Below, piece after piece: positions 42,704 through 54,546 of a stretch of 64,000 bases of DNA. The notes beneath the pieces were generated by a model, which was not told where the DNA came from, did no database searches, and saw nothing but the letters and a program-made list of their open reading frames with translations. Source of the DNA: Chrysoporthe austroafricana. Its lineage: Eukaryota; Ascomycota; Sordariomycetes; Diaporthales; Cryphonectriaceae. Within the stretch, counting starts at the first letter, position 1. Every line of letters begins with the position of its first letter. The stretch covers positions 4,520,383 to 4,584,382 of the forward strand of contig JYIP02000004.1 in NCBI GenBank assembly GCA_001051155.2, given 5' to 3'. Both the position numbers and the translations under genes were made by a program.

Positions 42704-44143
42704 CTATATCAACCCAAGTGTCAAGCCGAATCCAAAAGTCCCGACAACAGCCGCAGCCACATAGGAAGCTATGCCTGCGCCCTGTATCCTGGGCGGCGCA
42801 CCGCTCTTGAGCCCAAACCCGCCGGTGGTGGACGTCGCCTCGCCGATGCCCGTCGCGGTCACGGCATTCGACACGCTCGTCGCGCTCGGGACGGCCTTGC
42901 TACCCGTGCCGATCTCGACAACGTGGCTCGAGGTCGTGTTGAATTTCGTCTGGGCGATCGAGATCTCATTATTCGCAAGATCGTACACCACATACGCGCT
43001 CCGGAGGAAGGTGTCCCCGAGCACGTTGGTGGAGGTGCCTGAAGGGGCGATTCCGAATAGGCACGCCTCGGTGCCGTCCGAGAAGGTGGGCCGCTTTCCG
43101 GACGAGGTGACGATGTCGAGTACGAGCTCATTCATGGCGACAGAGATGATAGGCGACGTGAAGTTGAACTTGAAGGTGGTGTCGTTGTTGGCCAGAGAGC
43201 AGGCAACGTACCCAACGCCGTCGGTCGAGTCGTACTGCGCCGAGACCTGGTTGTAGATGGTCTGGACCATAGCGTCCGGGAGGTACGTGAGACTCGACCC
43301 GCTGTCCAAAAGCACGGGCAGGGCCTGTTCCGATGCGACCACCTGGTCATTCATGTGCAGCCCCGTCATCGTGATGAGAAATTCGGCGTATATCGCGCCC
43401 TCCGCCTGGATGGGCAATGTCGCGAGTTCCCCCTCAAATTGGTCCGTGTCCACCCCACCGAACAGGATCGAGCCTGTGTTTGCGTCCAGGTCATTCAGCC
43501 AGAGGCTGTAGGCATTGGAGTTGATCTTGCCGGCCGATACCATCTTCGCCGGTAGATTCTCGTACGGTGCTAATTGCGCACGCCCAACCTGTACCTCATT
43601 TGCTTCGTATCCAATCCCAAGAATCCCCTGTCCACTGGTGCTACGGTAGCCGATTCCGAACTGAAAATCAGTCAGGGTCGTACCGCCCAGGTTAATGGTG
43701 TCTGTCACATAGTCGCCGCTCGCGCCAGAGCCGTCCACATATGAGATGTTGAACCATGAGCCGACATACTCGTAAGTTGATGAGTCGTTGGCCGTATAGG
43801 TTCCTGCGGAGGCGCAGGGTTTCTTCTGCTGTGAACAAAATGATGATGAGTCTGTGTTCACCCATAGGTCGCTGCTGCCAGTGTCGATATGAAGCCGGAG
43901 GTCCTGTGCCGGGGTCCCAAGTGTGGCATTGATGAAATAAAGGGTTTCGGCATTTTCCAAGCTCGATGTCACCGTCCCTCTCCTCCGTATTTGGTCTCGC
44001 TTGTGTGGATTTGCCACCGTCTTTCTCTGTGTCTGCATGCCTACCACTCTCGGTGCTGCCCTACTCGGTCGTTGCCTGAGATTTAATCCCTCCGCTGATG
44101 ATATTATCGTGGCCCCGAGGGCCAATATTGTCGTGCACTTCAT
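42704..44143 (-). CDS. secreted GPI-type aspartic protease (pepsin/yapsin family A1)
   Basis: An intronless gene of 479 residues. A signal peptide (MKCTTILALGATIISSAEG) and a basic propeptide with KR/RRR processing sites (HKRDQIRRR, about 48-55) precede the mature enzyme. Both catalytic aspartates are present: Asp87 in HIDTGSSDLW and Asp280 in LLDSGSSLTYLP. The flap-like YVDGSGASGDYV, GILGIGY and the C-terminal VLGDTFLRSAYVVYDL are standard. The tail after about residue 400 is Ser/Thr/Gly-rich and ends in a hydrophobic stretch (AAAVVGTFGFGLTLGLI), the usual GPI-anchor signal. It should act at the plasma membrane or cell wall in processing wall and secreted proteins. Function is inferred from family only. 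Confidence 0.95.
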   Translation of the reverse strand: MKCTTILALGATIISSAEGLNLRQRPSRAAPRVVGMQTQRKTVANPHKRDQIRRRGTVTSSLENAETLYFINATLGTPAQDLRLHIDTGSSDLWVNTDSSSFCSQQKKPCASAGTYTANDSSTYEYVGSWFNISYVDGSGASGDYVTDTINLGGTTLTDFQFGIGYRSTSGQGILGIGYEANEVQVGRAQLAPYENLPAKMVSAGKINSNAYSLWLNDLDANTGSILFGGVDTDQFEGELATLPIQAEGAIYAEFLITMTGLHMNDQVVASEQALPVLLDSGSSLTYLPDAMVQTIYNQVSAQYDSTDGVGYVACSLANNDTTFKFNFTSPIISVAMNELVLDIVTSSGKRPTFSDGTEACLFGIAPSGTSTNVLGDTFLRSAYVVYDLANNEISIAQTKFNTTSSHVVEIGTGSKAVPSATSVSNAVTATGIGEATSTTGGFGLKSGAPPRIQGAGIASYVAAAVVGTFGFGLTLGLI

Positions 44144-47100
44144 AATGCCAGTCGGATCGTGTCGAATCCCAAGTTCTACTGTAAAGTCGCAAATCCTCCC
44201 CAGGGCGTGGTTTCATGAAACCCGTCCGCTACCCGAGCCAGGTGATGGGCGAGGAAAGGAAGAAGAAACCTCTCAGAGTGCTAATAACATTTGGCCGAAT
44301 TCTCAGGTGTTGCTGGTCGGTAAATTCGAGGGACTGAGGCGAAAGGCGGGACTATTCGGTTCGGTGTGGGTACGAGTGCGTGTGCCTATACGTAAGGACC
44401 GTTCCACTGCGCAGAGGCGAGCCTGGCGGGGATGTATGTGCGTGCGCCGAGATGCAGCCCTATCGGTTCGGTACCGATCATGAACAGAAGAATGAGGCCA
44501 GCACTGGTGCGAGGCTTTAGATGAACCTAGTCGCGAGCAGCCGGGAGGGTATAGAAAGATGAGCAGAAAAGAGAAGAGAAATGTATGTACGCTCGAGCCA
44601 AGACGTGGGGTCGGCCAGATGCATGTGGCGGAACGACCAGGTTAGGCGTCGTCAGCGGAGGGAAGTGCTGGTCCGGCATGAATCAGATGCGCGGAAGCAA
44701 GAAGACACAAGACGCCTGGCAGCAGCCAAGCCACATGCGCACGAGGCCAAGCGTCTTGGGAGAGTCTCACGGTCTGGGGAGCGGAGGAGGGATCCGTCAG
44801 GGATCCGGCGGCTGGAGCGTAAGGCTGGGGAGGGATGGAACGGTAGGAGGTCTCGTCGCGCAGGCGGTGCGCTGGACTGGGCTGGGCTGGAGGAGATGTA
44901 GGGTGAGAGTCCATCCGAAAAGAAAATGTCCAGAAGAGGGCGGGAAGTGGGCAGGAAATCACATCAGTGGAGGACTGAAGCTGCGTAATCCGTCGTCGAG
45001 TCCCCAGCTCAGCCCCCTGTCGGCCCATCGCCATCGACTGGATGTCGGCACCCACGTTGCCACAGGCTCGGGCCTCGAGAGGTTTGCCAGAGCCACAGGG
45101 CGAGGCGAGACGTGTGTTCTGCAGATCCATCGGGCATCTAACCCCGGGCGATTTGCGACTGGGCTTCCCCTTGTAGGATTCGAGATTCAGCACCTCGGAG
45201 GGTCCAGGGGCCTCCAGCCCTATCCATCGAATCAGATACCTCCTGCTGGCGCGCTGCGTGGCCCATCGTGCAAGAAGCCACTGCCGTCTGAACCGTCTTA
45301 CGGCCGCCCGGGGAACAGCCAGCCGTGTGTGTGGTCGCATGGCAGCGTGGGCAGCGTGGGCAGCGTGGGCAGCGCGGGATGAGGACGACCCAGAGATCGA
45401 GGGTCCACGGCCAGACCCGGCAGGGGGGGTCGAGGTGAGTGGGAGAGAGAAGCCTGCAGATTGCCATGCCGCTTTGGGTGGACAAGCGACGCGCGGCCTT
45501 GGGATAGTGACATGACAATTGCGGGGCCCACGTTGCGCGGCTTGCCAGATCTCACCGTGCTAGGCCGTTCAAAACGCGCACGATCCAGCCTTGCTCGTGC
45601 CTTTTTTTCTTTTTATTTTTTTTTTAATCCCCTACCCCCCTAGCTCCCTATTCGTCGAGATTGCCGACGCGTCGCCTCCTCCTGGCCCGTCTGCCGGTGG
45701 AAAGAGGCATCCCCTCCCGTGTCTCTCACAGCGTCCCATCTTTTGCGGCGGCATCGTGGCAGGCGTGGGCCTCCTCGAGCCCCTTGCAGGCGCCGCGAGC
45801 ACGCAAGAAGGTGCTATGGCCGCGCTTGACCTGCGGAGGGGCAGGCCTGCCTCTGCCTGTCGGGTGTCATGGGGAGCTTCGGGTGGCTGCTGGCCCTGAG
45901 GGCCGCACGGGAGCTCTGCTGTGCTCGTGTGTGGAGAGGAAAAGATCTGAAACGTCCAGAGACAAGGGCGCGGCGACGACGGGGGACTTGCCCGGAGAGG
46001 CTAGCACAGGGCCTATTTCTGGCTACTGCAACGGACTTCAGACAGCATCCCCTCCCATACTACGGCACCGTGGAGTGCGTGGTGGTGCGTGGGTACCCCA
46101 GCAGCAGGCCTCTGGCTGTGTCAAATCCCCAGATTCCTCTGCCCTTCGGCCGAACTTGGTAAACCAAGCCGGATGACTTCCGATCCGTCTTCACCCTCTG
46201 CGTCGATCGTCAGGACCCGGCGTGCCGGTCTGCTCATCAGCTGCCCTTCCCGTGCTTTTCGCGCGCGTTCCCCCCCCCCAATCCACCCTCGACAAGAATC
46301 CGCACGCCGCAGATCTCCACGGATGGAGAAGATCGACGGCGCCCTCTCGTCGACAGGAGTAGTCGGCAGGCGAGCGTCACCCAGCCGGCGTGCCGGCGAC
46401 CATCGGTTGGCCCACAAGATTGCTTAATATCAGCGCAGGCGCGGGTTGGACAGCCCATGTCTCGCCTCGTTCGGGCTGTGCCGAAGATCAGCTTACGCAG
46501 TAGCCCCATTGACAAGACCCTTGAAAACTGGGTTAATGATCCCGCTGGCCCACCGTGGCCGTCTTCCCTCCGCTGTGCCGCCGGATGTCACACCATGGTT
46601 CCTCGGACGAAGACTCGGCCAGCCGAGCTGCGTCGTGTGAGCACAGATTCCTCGTGCAGTGTGGACGCCGACGAGCTGCCCGTCCAAACTTGTCGCCTCG
46701 TGACACTACCGTATGCTTCCAACAGCCCAGCTGCTTTGGTTCTTCACAGCCGAGCCGCTGGGCGTCCGTCAAAGATGTCTCAGTCGGTGCGCAGTCCGGT
46801 GAGAGGCGGTACGATCAGGCAGCGGCTGACTCGTGATCCTCCCTCCTGCACGAGCAGGCTTCTCTAGCCCAATGGAGTGGCGCCTCTGTATGCTCCGCAC
46901 TGTCTGTCGCCTGCTCCACGGAGATTTTACCACGTGTGCACGGCACTCATGATCAATATCTGGAAACTGCTGGCAAATCTCAATACAACCTTGGGAAGAT
47001 GAGTTGATGTAGCCGCCGTGTTGATGGTTGACTGTCTCCTGTCTTGTCAGGCTTCATACCCACGGGGTGAAGAATTCCAGTACGTCCGTACCTGCCTGCG

Positions 47101-48816
47101 CAGGACGGTCTTTGATCCTGTCATTTTCAAAGCGGTGGCTCATTCTGACAAAATGAAGAACACCCGCCAATGCAGGCGCCCAGTTAAGGGACACGGCGGA
47201 GGAGGGGTGGTATCGAAAACTCCCGCGGGCTTATGAGATAGAAGACGACAATGCATCTTTCTTTTTGTCTCTTCCCCTCCCCTTTCTGCCTCGCTCGCGC
47301 TTTCCCGTCCAAACCTCCCCTCTTCTCTCCTTCTTATGCCATAAGTAAGCGCCGAGCTGTCAACACTCACTACCTGAAGTCGGGCGTATGGGCACGGAAC
47401 TGTTCTGAAAGGTGCATCGATTAGAGAGGTGTTCACTTTGGGTCAACTCACTCGCTCAGATTGCAAACACAGCGCTTACTCATCACGAGATGCCAGAAGG
47501 ACGCAACGACGTAGCCCGTCACCGTTGGGCATGCCATGTCAAGCGAGGTGAGGTTGGGATGGTCGTGAGAATGGACGCGTTCAAAGTGACGATATAGACG
47601 AAGTGTCGCTTCAGGTCTGCAAGGGCTGCAATGCTCAGAGCGAGGGCTTTTGCCTGTGGGGTCGTGATGCCAGAAGCACATGTCGCCCTCTCAGATCCAG
47701 GACGGTAGCCAAACTCGCGAGAGTATTGGGTCGGAGACAAGCGTCATCACGTGCTGCACCACAGCCAGTGGGCTTTCAATGACATATGCAGATACATCGC
47801 TAGCTAACAAGTGCTCATCCAATACACAAATCTTCGCACTTCCTGGACGAGGTAGTTCGATACGGTGCCCAACTTCATGCCAGAAGTCTAGCCGCCAGAT
47901 TAGATTCGTTGAAGGAGGGGTCTGCGCTGCAGGAACTCTGAGGACAGACACCGAGAAAGGCTGGGCATAACGGTCAGAAGATGTCTAAATACGTTGATAC
48001 CGTCTGGACGCCCACAGTTGACTCGATCAGTGCGTCAGGCAAGGACTGTAGCCCGCAGTCGAGCGACAGCTGTACTGCGACGAACCGAGAGCGCTGGCGC
48101 GTACCTCGTCAGGCAAATAGTACGCGAGGAGCAAAACCATCACAGCTTGCATACGCTACTACATGTACAGGCCTGCCGAGGTCTTTTCTGACGGAGGAAC
48201 CACCGGCTCTCGATGCTGTCGGGAGCGGAGCAGCAGTCTCCAGTGCAGGCAGGTTTTTGGACGACATTCACATCTGGCCCTGCCCATCGAGAGACGGGAG
48301 AAGGAGAACTTCAATCTCAGAAGCTTGAGGATCTTTGTGAGGCAGAGGCGCTGAAACAATAATGGCGCCACGCCTGGCATCTCTCTAGACCTCAATTTGG
48401 ATAAAAGAGATTCAGAAGTCTGGGTTCTTGATCATTGACCGGCAAGCAGTCACGCTATGCAGACGCTGTCGCTGAGGAGCCATTGTGCCATGGCGCGTAT
48501 TTTGTTGATCTGTGATCCTGTTGCGTAGTTGCACAGGGACGTCTCCTAGCTCTGCATGATCCTGCCGAGGTCAAAAAACCCCACGGTGTTATTCTTGATC
48601 AGAAGTGCATTGGTCTGTAAGATATCACCTATCCAGGAAGTAATTAGTCCCGCGAAGATGTATCAAGGGTGATACGGACTGACTTTCAGCCGAAAATAAA
48701 CTATCGTTGCAGTGATTATTGCTGGTCGGACACTCCGTCCTATGATTTCATCCCTCCCACCCCCCAATCTCCAATATCACTGAACCATCAGTCCATATTG
48801 TCTTCCTATACTTGCC
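44144..48816. other. 4.7-kb intergenic region, no supportable gene
   Basis: Right half is rich in random frames. The most protein-like is minus 47691-47951 (PSTNLIWRLDFWHEVGHRIE, AYVIESPLAVVQHV), which stops abruptly and may continue in another frame near 47740; it could be a relic, but the family is not recognised. A 9-bp repeat lies at 45341-45378. The DHA2 promoter occupies the last few hundred bases. Confidence 0.4.
45341..45378. repeat. 9-bp tandem repeat, four copies
   Basis: GGCAGCGTG repeats at 45341, 45350, 45359 and imperfectly at 45368. Confidence 0.85.
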
Positions 48817-50713
48817 ATGGCATCGCAGACGAACACAGAGATAACGCCCCTTCTACAGGCCATCAATAGCCCCAGCGCTGAGGCCCCAGCGGGGGTGCAG
48901 CCCACTAAGGTGGGCGAGGACACAGAAAGCCCGGATCGACCTAAGGGTCTTCGATTCGCTATAGTTTATGGTTGCATTGTGCTTGGTGATTTCTTCGTGG
49001 GATATGTGGGTTCGGATATTGCCCAAGCCGCTTCTGCTCTTCTATCAAGCAAGCTTCCGCGGCTGACAGCATCTTCCAGGATACGAGCTGCGTGACAACC
49101 TTGACGCCAGTAATCAGCGACGAGTTTCAATCCATTGGCGATGTCGGGTGGTATGGGATCACGTAGTAAGTCCAGTCGATGCTGTATACGACGGCTCGTA
49201 GCTCACAAGAATACTAGCATCCTCGCACTGGCTTCTACAATTCTAGTCTTCGGGCAGCTGTACACCATCTTTCCCATGAAGTCCGTCTTCACGACTTCAT
49301 TCCTGGTCTTCGGCGTGGGCTCTGTCATCTGCTTCGTCGCGCCATCCTCACCGGTCTTCATCATCGGCCGAGCCATCACAGGTGTGGGCGGCGCAGGTAT
49401 CTTCTCCGGCGGAGGGATGTAGGTCTCTTGATCAACCTACGATCACTTGAAACCTTTACTGACTGAGGACCTCACAGCATCATCTCTCAAATCACTCCCC
49501 TGCACAATCGGCCCATCTACCAAGGCATCTCTGGAGGTGTAGAGTGCGTAGCCCTCGCCTTCGGGCCCATCGCTTCCGGCGCTATCGCGCGCGTCACTGG
49601 GTCCTGGCGCTTCTCCTTCCTCGTTATCGCACCGGCGTGCTTTGCCAATGTCCTCGCCATCACCAGTCTCGTCCACCGCCTTCCTCAACCGGAGCACGCA
49701 AATCTTTCCACCCGCGAGCGCTGGGCCAAACTCGATGTCGTCGGCGTGCTGCTGTTCGTTCCCGGCTCAACGTGTCTTCTACTCGCTATGCAGCTCGGTG
49801 GGTCTGTGTATCCGTGGAATGACGCACGAATCGTCGCATTGCTCGTGGTCGCGGTGGTATTACTGATTTCGTTCCTGGTCTCGCAGAAGTGGGCGGGTGA
49901 CCGCGCTATAGTCCCCCTTCATCTCTTGAAAGACAGAGCAGTTGCACTAGGGTCACTAGACATGTTCTTCACGTGCGGCTCCCTTTACGTATTTGGGTTT
50001 TACCTTCCGATATATTTCCAGGCGTTGAGAGGAGCCGACACACTTACTTCCGGTCTAAGTGAGCCTTTGCACATCGGCAGTACTCTGAAGAGAGACAAAT
50101 CACTAATGATGTCCCAGTGTTCCTCCCCTCCGCTATCACCTTAGCCATCTCCCTGCTCGCCGCAGGCCACGTGACCTCCTATATCGGCTACTACACCCCT
50201 CTCATGGTCTTTGGCACTCTTTTCTCGTCTGTAGGCGCTGGTCTCATGACGCGTTTCACCCTGTCCACCCCGCCGCTCGAATGGATCCTCTACCAGATCC
50301 TTTTCAGTGTCGGCGTCGGCGCCGCCTTCCAGCAGCCCTGCACTGCAATCCAGACCGTCCTGCCGAACAAGAGTGTGCCGACCGCACTCGTTGTGCTCAG
50401 CTTCGTGCAGGAGCTCGGCGGGGTCTTGGCGCTAGCTGTCGCGCAGGCGGTCTTCATCGGCAGGCTGCTAGGGCGGTTGGCGGGCTTAGGGTTAGGATTG
50501 ACCGCGAGGGATGTGCTTGGTATGGGCGCTCTAGGTCTGATTGAGGCTGTGCCCGAGGCGATGAGGGGCTTAGTGAGGCAGGCATATATGAGCTCTATAA
50601 GGGAGGTGTTTGTGATGGCCTTGGTGTGGAATTGTTGCACGATTATTTCGCTGGGAATCCCGTGGCGATCGGTCAAGGAGAACAAGATCAAAGCTGCAGG
50701 GTCAGACGAGTAA
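48817..50713 (+). CDS. MFS multidrug/toxin efflux transporter (DHA2, 14-TM type)
   Basis: Five exons (48817-49005, 49080-49165, 49218-49418, 49478-50058, 50118-50713), introns 74, 52, 59 and 59 nt, 550 residues. The hydrophilic N-terminus contains ITPLLQA, then RFAIVYGCIVLGDFF (TM1). Splicing restores YDTSCVTTLTPVISDEFQ, VGWYGITYILA, GRAITGVGGAGIFSGGGIIIS, the antiporter motif C region (VALAFGPIASGAIA), GSWRFSFLV, then PLHLLKDRAVALGSL and the long C-terminal half. Every junction returns to frame, so the gene looks functional. DHA2 proteins export drugs, toxins and secondary metabolites by proton antiport at the plasma membrane. The two P450s 4-7 kb to the right are broken, so a former metabolite cluster is possible but no longer complete. 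Confidence 0.9.
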
Positions 50714-51086
50714 GGCAAGTGAGAGAGTAGACTCGCGTTGTGAGGGTATCTCAGCTCACAATGGATTTGTTTCATTAGACATGGCCCGCCACACATGCCT
50801 GACTTTTAGACTTCTAACAGATTGAGGCTGGAAACAGTGCTTGTGATGCCATGAGAACTAGGCTCGGGGTGTTTCTCTCACATTCAAGATCATTGCATGC
50901 ACATGTAGCTTCTAACACACCGTTCTCATTGCAATTGTGGAATTCTGTCTCTTCAGACTACACAGCCCTTTCTACCACCATCACTTCAACAAGAAGGACA
51001 TCTCAACAGGCATCTCTTCCTAGCGTACCAGAATTGGCAGTGCACGGCGTCATCCCTCCCCAATTTTCTACTCCCTAATGCATCTC
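50714..51086. other. 3' intergenic between convergent genes
   Basis: No gene seen; a 75-codon plus frame at 50851-51078 has no motif. Confidence 0.45.
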
Positions 51087-51841
51087 TCAAACCCAAGGAA
51101 TCGACAACGCATAGTATTCGCTCAACAACATACGACGTTCCCTCAACTCAAACATGGAATCCTCCACTCTCTGGCGGTTGCGCCTAACAGTTCTTTCGAC
51201 CTCGCTAGAGTCGCTGTCGCTCTCGTACTCCTCGTTTACACATGGCGTTGGACGTCTTGCCTCGGGCTCAGTGCTGCGCATTACGGGGCCCTCAGATGGC
51301 AGGACACTTTTTGTGACATGTCAACGGTGTTTTCCCACCGGGCGATACTTGGATTAGACTCACGACGAGATGTGTTTGGCGGGCTTGCTTCCCGCACTGC
51401 TGGCCGTCTCAATGCTGTCGGAGCTAGACTTGCGGGGAGATCTCTATGACTCCTGTCAGACATTTTCATGACCTTGGTCACATTCCACAGGCGTATACGC
51501 ACCAGCTTTCCGAAAAGCTTCGAGCCACCGCCCCTAAGCCTCAGGACACCCGACCGCAATCGCGACGTCTCGGATCCCTGTGACTCAACCGAAGAGGTGG
51601 AGATGCTGCTCTTCATGCGCCTGATACCCTCGGCTGGGGAGGAGCAGACCCGTCGGAGGGTCGAAGCCATGCCGTCATGCGTCGTAGTGCGAGACGAGTC
51701 GTTCTCGCTGCTCCTTAATCTCGGCACTGAAGGGCGCGGGCGTGGGTTCCCGGCGACTTGGAATGGGTCATTGGAGCTCAGGACGGGAAAGGGCCCGGCG
51801 AATGTTAAGGGAGGAAAGGCTGCCATAGCTATTGCGCTCAT
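51087..51841 (-). CDS. unknown Ser/Arg-rich small protein, probably two exons
   Basis: Frame 1 (ATG 51841) gives about 170 residues with SSPAEGIRRMKSSISTSSVE and SGVLRLRGGGSKLFGKLVRI. A second frame at 51279-51087 gives EYESDSDSSEVERTVRRN and FELRERRMLLSEYYALSIPW. They join in frame if a 44-nt intron is removed (donor GTCACA, acceptor GCAG, spanning about 51275-51318). The donor is weak, so the join is tentative. No family is recognised. The acidic/basic clusters and Ser-rich character suggest a regulatory or nucleic-acid-associated protein, but that is a guess. Confidence 0.4.
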
Positions 51842-54546
51842 TTCGGCGAGAAACCCGATGGTGAAATTTCACGGTGCTAAGAATATTATCAACGTCTTTA
51901 GTGATCGTTTTTTGACGGAGCCTCTGAGATGTTCTGGGAGTCGTTTAGAAATGGGCTCGATGGTGTCATAAGACTTGATAAATGTGAAGCCTTGGAGTCA
52001 GGATAGAGGCATGTTAACCCAATTAAATAGACTTCGGGATCAAAGCACGCTCATACGATCTGGAGACGTAACATCGCAAGAATCTGGCAACATTGCAACG
52101 AACTTAAAGTTTACTCGGCGGATGATGCACCGACTAGAGAGCAACGCCAAGGCGTTCTGGACGCCTTTAGTAAGGTTATCTGTAACGAAACGGCCAAACA
52201 ACGTTGTGACGGACCCGAGAGCGCGGCTCAGCTCCCGTGGTGAGGGCGTCCCGAGAGTCCGGCTCTGGTCTGGCCCAGCCTAACGTATAGCCTTGTCTCA
52301 GCTACTGCCCGCCGGCTAACGAAGCATGGACGGCTCTTTGTTTTCCAGCTTGAGCATGTAACGTTAGCAAATTTTGTTAGCGACAATTTCAAACTATCCG
52401 ACAGAACTTTCCCGAAAGGCAAAGGGGAAATGATTTTAGATTGCTCGTGCTTGTAGGGTTCCGGCTCAGGATGGTAGTATCTTCTAATTAGCCTTTGAGC
52501 TTCTCAAAGCACTTTCACGCCACAACTCACGCTGGTTCGGTATACTTCAGATGGCTCGGCGCACATGAAACGTATTCTCTGTGACTTAGAGTTCATAGAT
52601 CGCAGCCGGGTGAGAAATACATTGTATCCTGCAGTAGTAAATTGAACTTCTTTCTTGACAACACGCATACGGCAGAGACGTGATGGATCTAAAAGGGATG
52701 CCTGAATCCGGCGCATAACCCCCGGGCCGAGGGCTTAGTGGAAAAGCATTATCCACTAACTTCCACTAAAACTCAGTGGGTTGAAGAAGGACCAAGCGTA
52801 AATGATCCAGGCTTGCACGCTTAGTAAGAGTAGGATCGAGTCTATCAGCCAAGACAGCTTGAATGGACTAGGCACTGGAGAGTTGCTGTTAGCCACTCGA
52901 TCCCGTGTCATCTCATGCCGACCCACGGCTTCTGCGACACTTGAGAGGACTAACTAGCGGACCAAGAGAGAGACGTTAGACAGAGTCCGAGATCGAGCAA
53001 GTCGCTTTGGGCGCCGTTAAATGGATGTCCACTAGTGGCCAAGGCGTTGTTGTTTCTGAACTGACCTTGACGCTGCAAGATTTCTCGCGGGTCTATGACG
53101 TGCAATTGCATAAAACGAAAGTAGCTAGTAATATCTGATGGGGCTCGCTCCATATGGGCAGTCTCAAGAGATTCGGAGATGTCATCCATGGACATTCTTC
53201 ACCGCTGCGGCCTCTATCGTGGGTCCTCAGAATTCATCAGCAGATGCTAACTTATACTTCTCACTCGTTGTAGCAAAGATCTCTTCTGGCTGTGCGGCAA
53301 GTACTTCGAGAGCAGTATAACCTGGGGAGATGAGCTAGCTTATTCAGATATCCAGAACAATCTGGCTGACGGTGTCCGGTGACCTCTCAGTACCGCAAGC
53401 AAGCCGAAGAAGTAAATACTGAGTATGTTGGAAGCCTTGCGTGTATGTGCACTTTCGATGTGGCGTATTGGTCTTATGTACTAGGATGTTGATACATTTG
53501 GCACCAGATACTGAAGACCGTTGAATAATATTTGTCTTACCTACGTCGGAACCGCCCCTAGGCCTATAGGCCCTGATGACCTATTGCTTCATCACATGCC
53601 TTCATTTGCACACAGGCAAAGCACTATCGTCTTAAGAGATTCCAGGTTGTAGGAAGGATGTAAAAGATCTTGTCATTAAATTCGTACACATTTAGTCATC
53701 GGGATGGCTGATGCTAATGGCCGCCCTCTTCTCTTTGTAAAATATCTGTGAAATTCTCGCGAAATTGCTTTATGAAGGATTAGTCCTTCAAATGTTGGTA
53801 GCGGCCGGTCCGTGAATTGCCGTAGCACCATACTCTGCTCCTGATCGAGCCATTGGAGAATGAAATCGAACTCTGGTATATCGGGAACATCTTCTTTGAC
53901 TCCATATCCGAGGTCGTCACCCCGCCACTTGAAGTCCCGGGCCATCTCCGGCAGCGCGTTTCTAGGGTTTCTGGCAAGTTGCGTCTCGAGAGTAAGTGTC
54001 ATGGTCGATCGAGATGGCCACTTGAGCGTCGTGGAGAAATTTGACCCTCCAATTAGGCTCAAAGGCACATGAATGTCTCTCATGATGGATCGAGTGTGTC
54101 TGGTGGCATTCGGTAATTATGGCTTGCACTCCCAATTTTCACTCCAGAACTAGAGTCATAGCTTCCGGCGATATGATCCTCGCACACGCCACTAAAGGAA
54201 GTTGGTATCCTTTGGCTTAGGTCTCTTGATTGAAGAGACTTTCGAGCTTGAATTGAAGGAAAGCATACCGGCTGAGCTTCGACATTAGCCAAAGCAGGGT
54301 GAGATGAGCAAGTGTTCCTTCTTTCCGTTCATCTTATGTACGACTTTGTAAGCTTGGAAGACCTCCAAGGCTTTAGGTTTAGAACTTCAGCTAGCGTACT
54401 GAGAATGGTCTCCAGCTGCACCTCTCCACTCAGCCAACAAGAAACAGCCAGGGCCTTGCTTGAATCTCTTGACTTTCGGTAAAGTACAGTGATCTTGTGA
54501 CGCATGGACTGCCGAGTCTAGTCCTTTGCTCCAGCCATGTCCTCCA
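51842..54546. other. 2.7-kb intergenic region with gene fragments
   Basis: Minus-strand fragments include GYTALEVLAAQPEEIF ending at TGA 53227-53229, which resembles an ankyrin-repeat C-terminus, and a 135-codon frame at 53676-54083 (ARDFKWRGDDLGYGVKED, FDFILQWLDQEQ) whose family I do not recognise. The latter is preceded, in another frame, by 54080-54292. All look like relics. A small inverted repeat, AGTGGAAAAGCATTATCCACT, lies at 52738-52758. Confidence 0.4.

Noticed and set aside
47691..47951. 86-codon minus frame with protein-like composition
   Set aside because: No recognised family, abrupt end and an uncertain frame switch; kept only as a possible relic.
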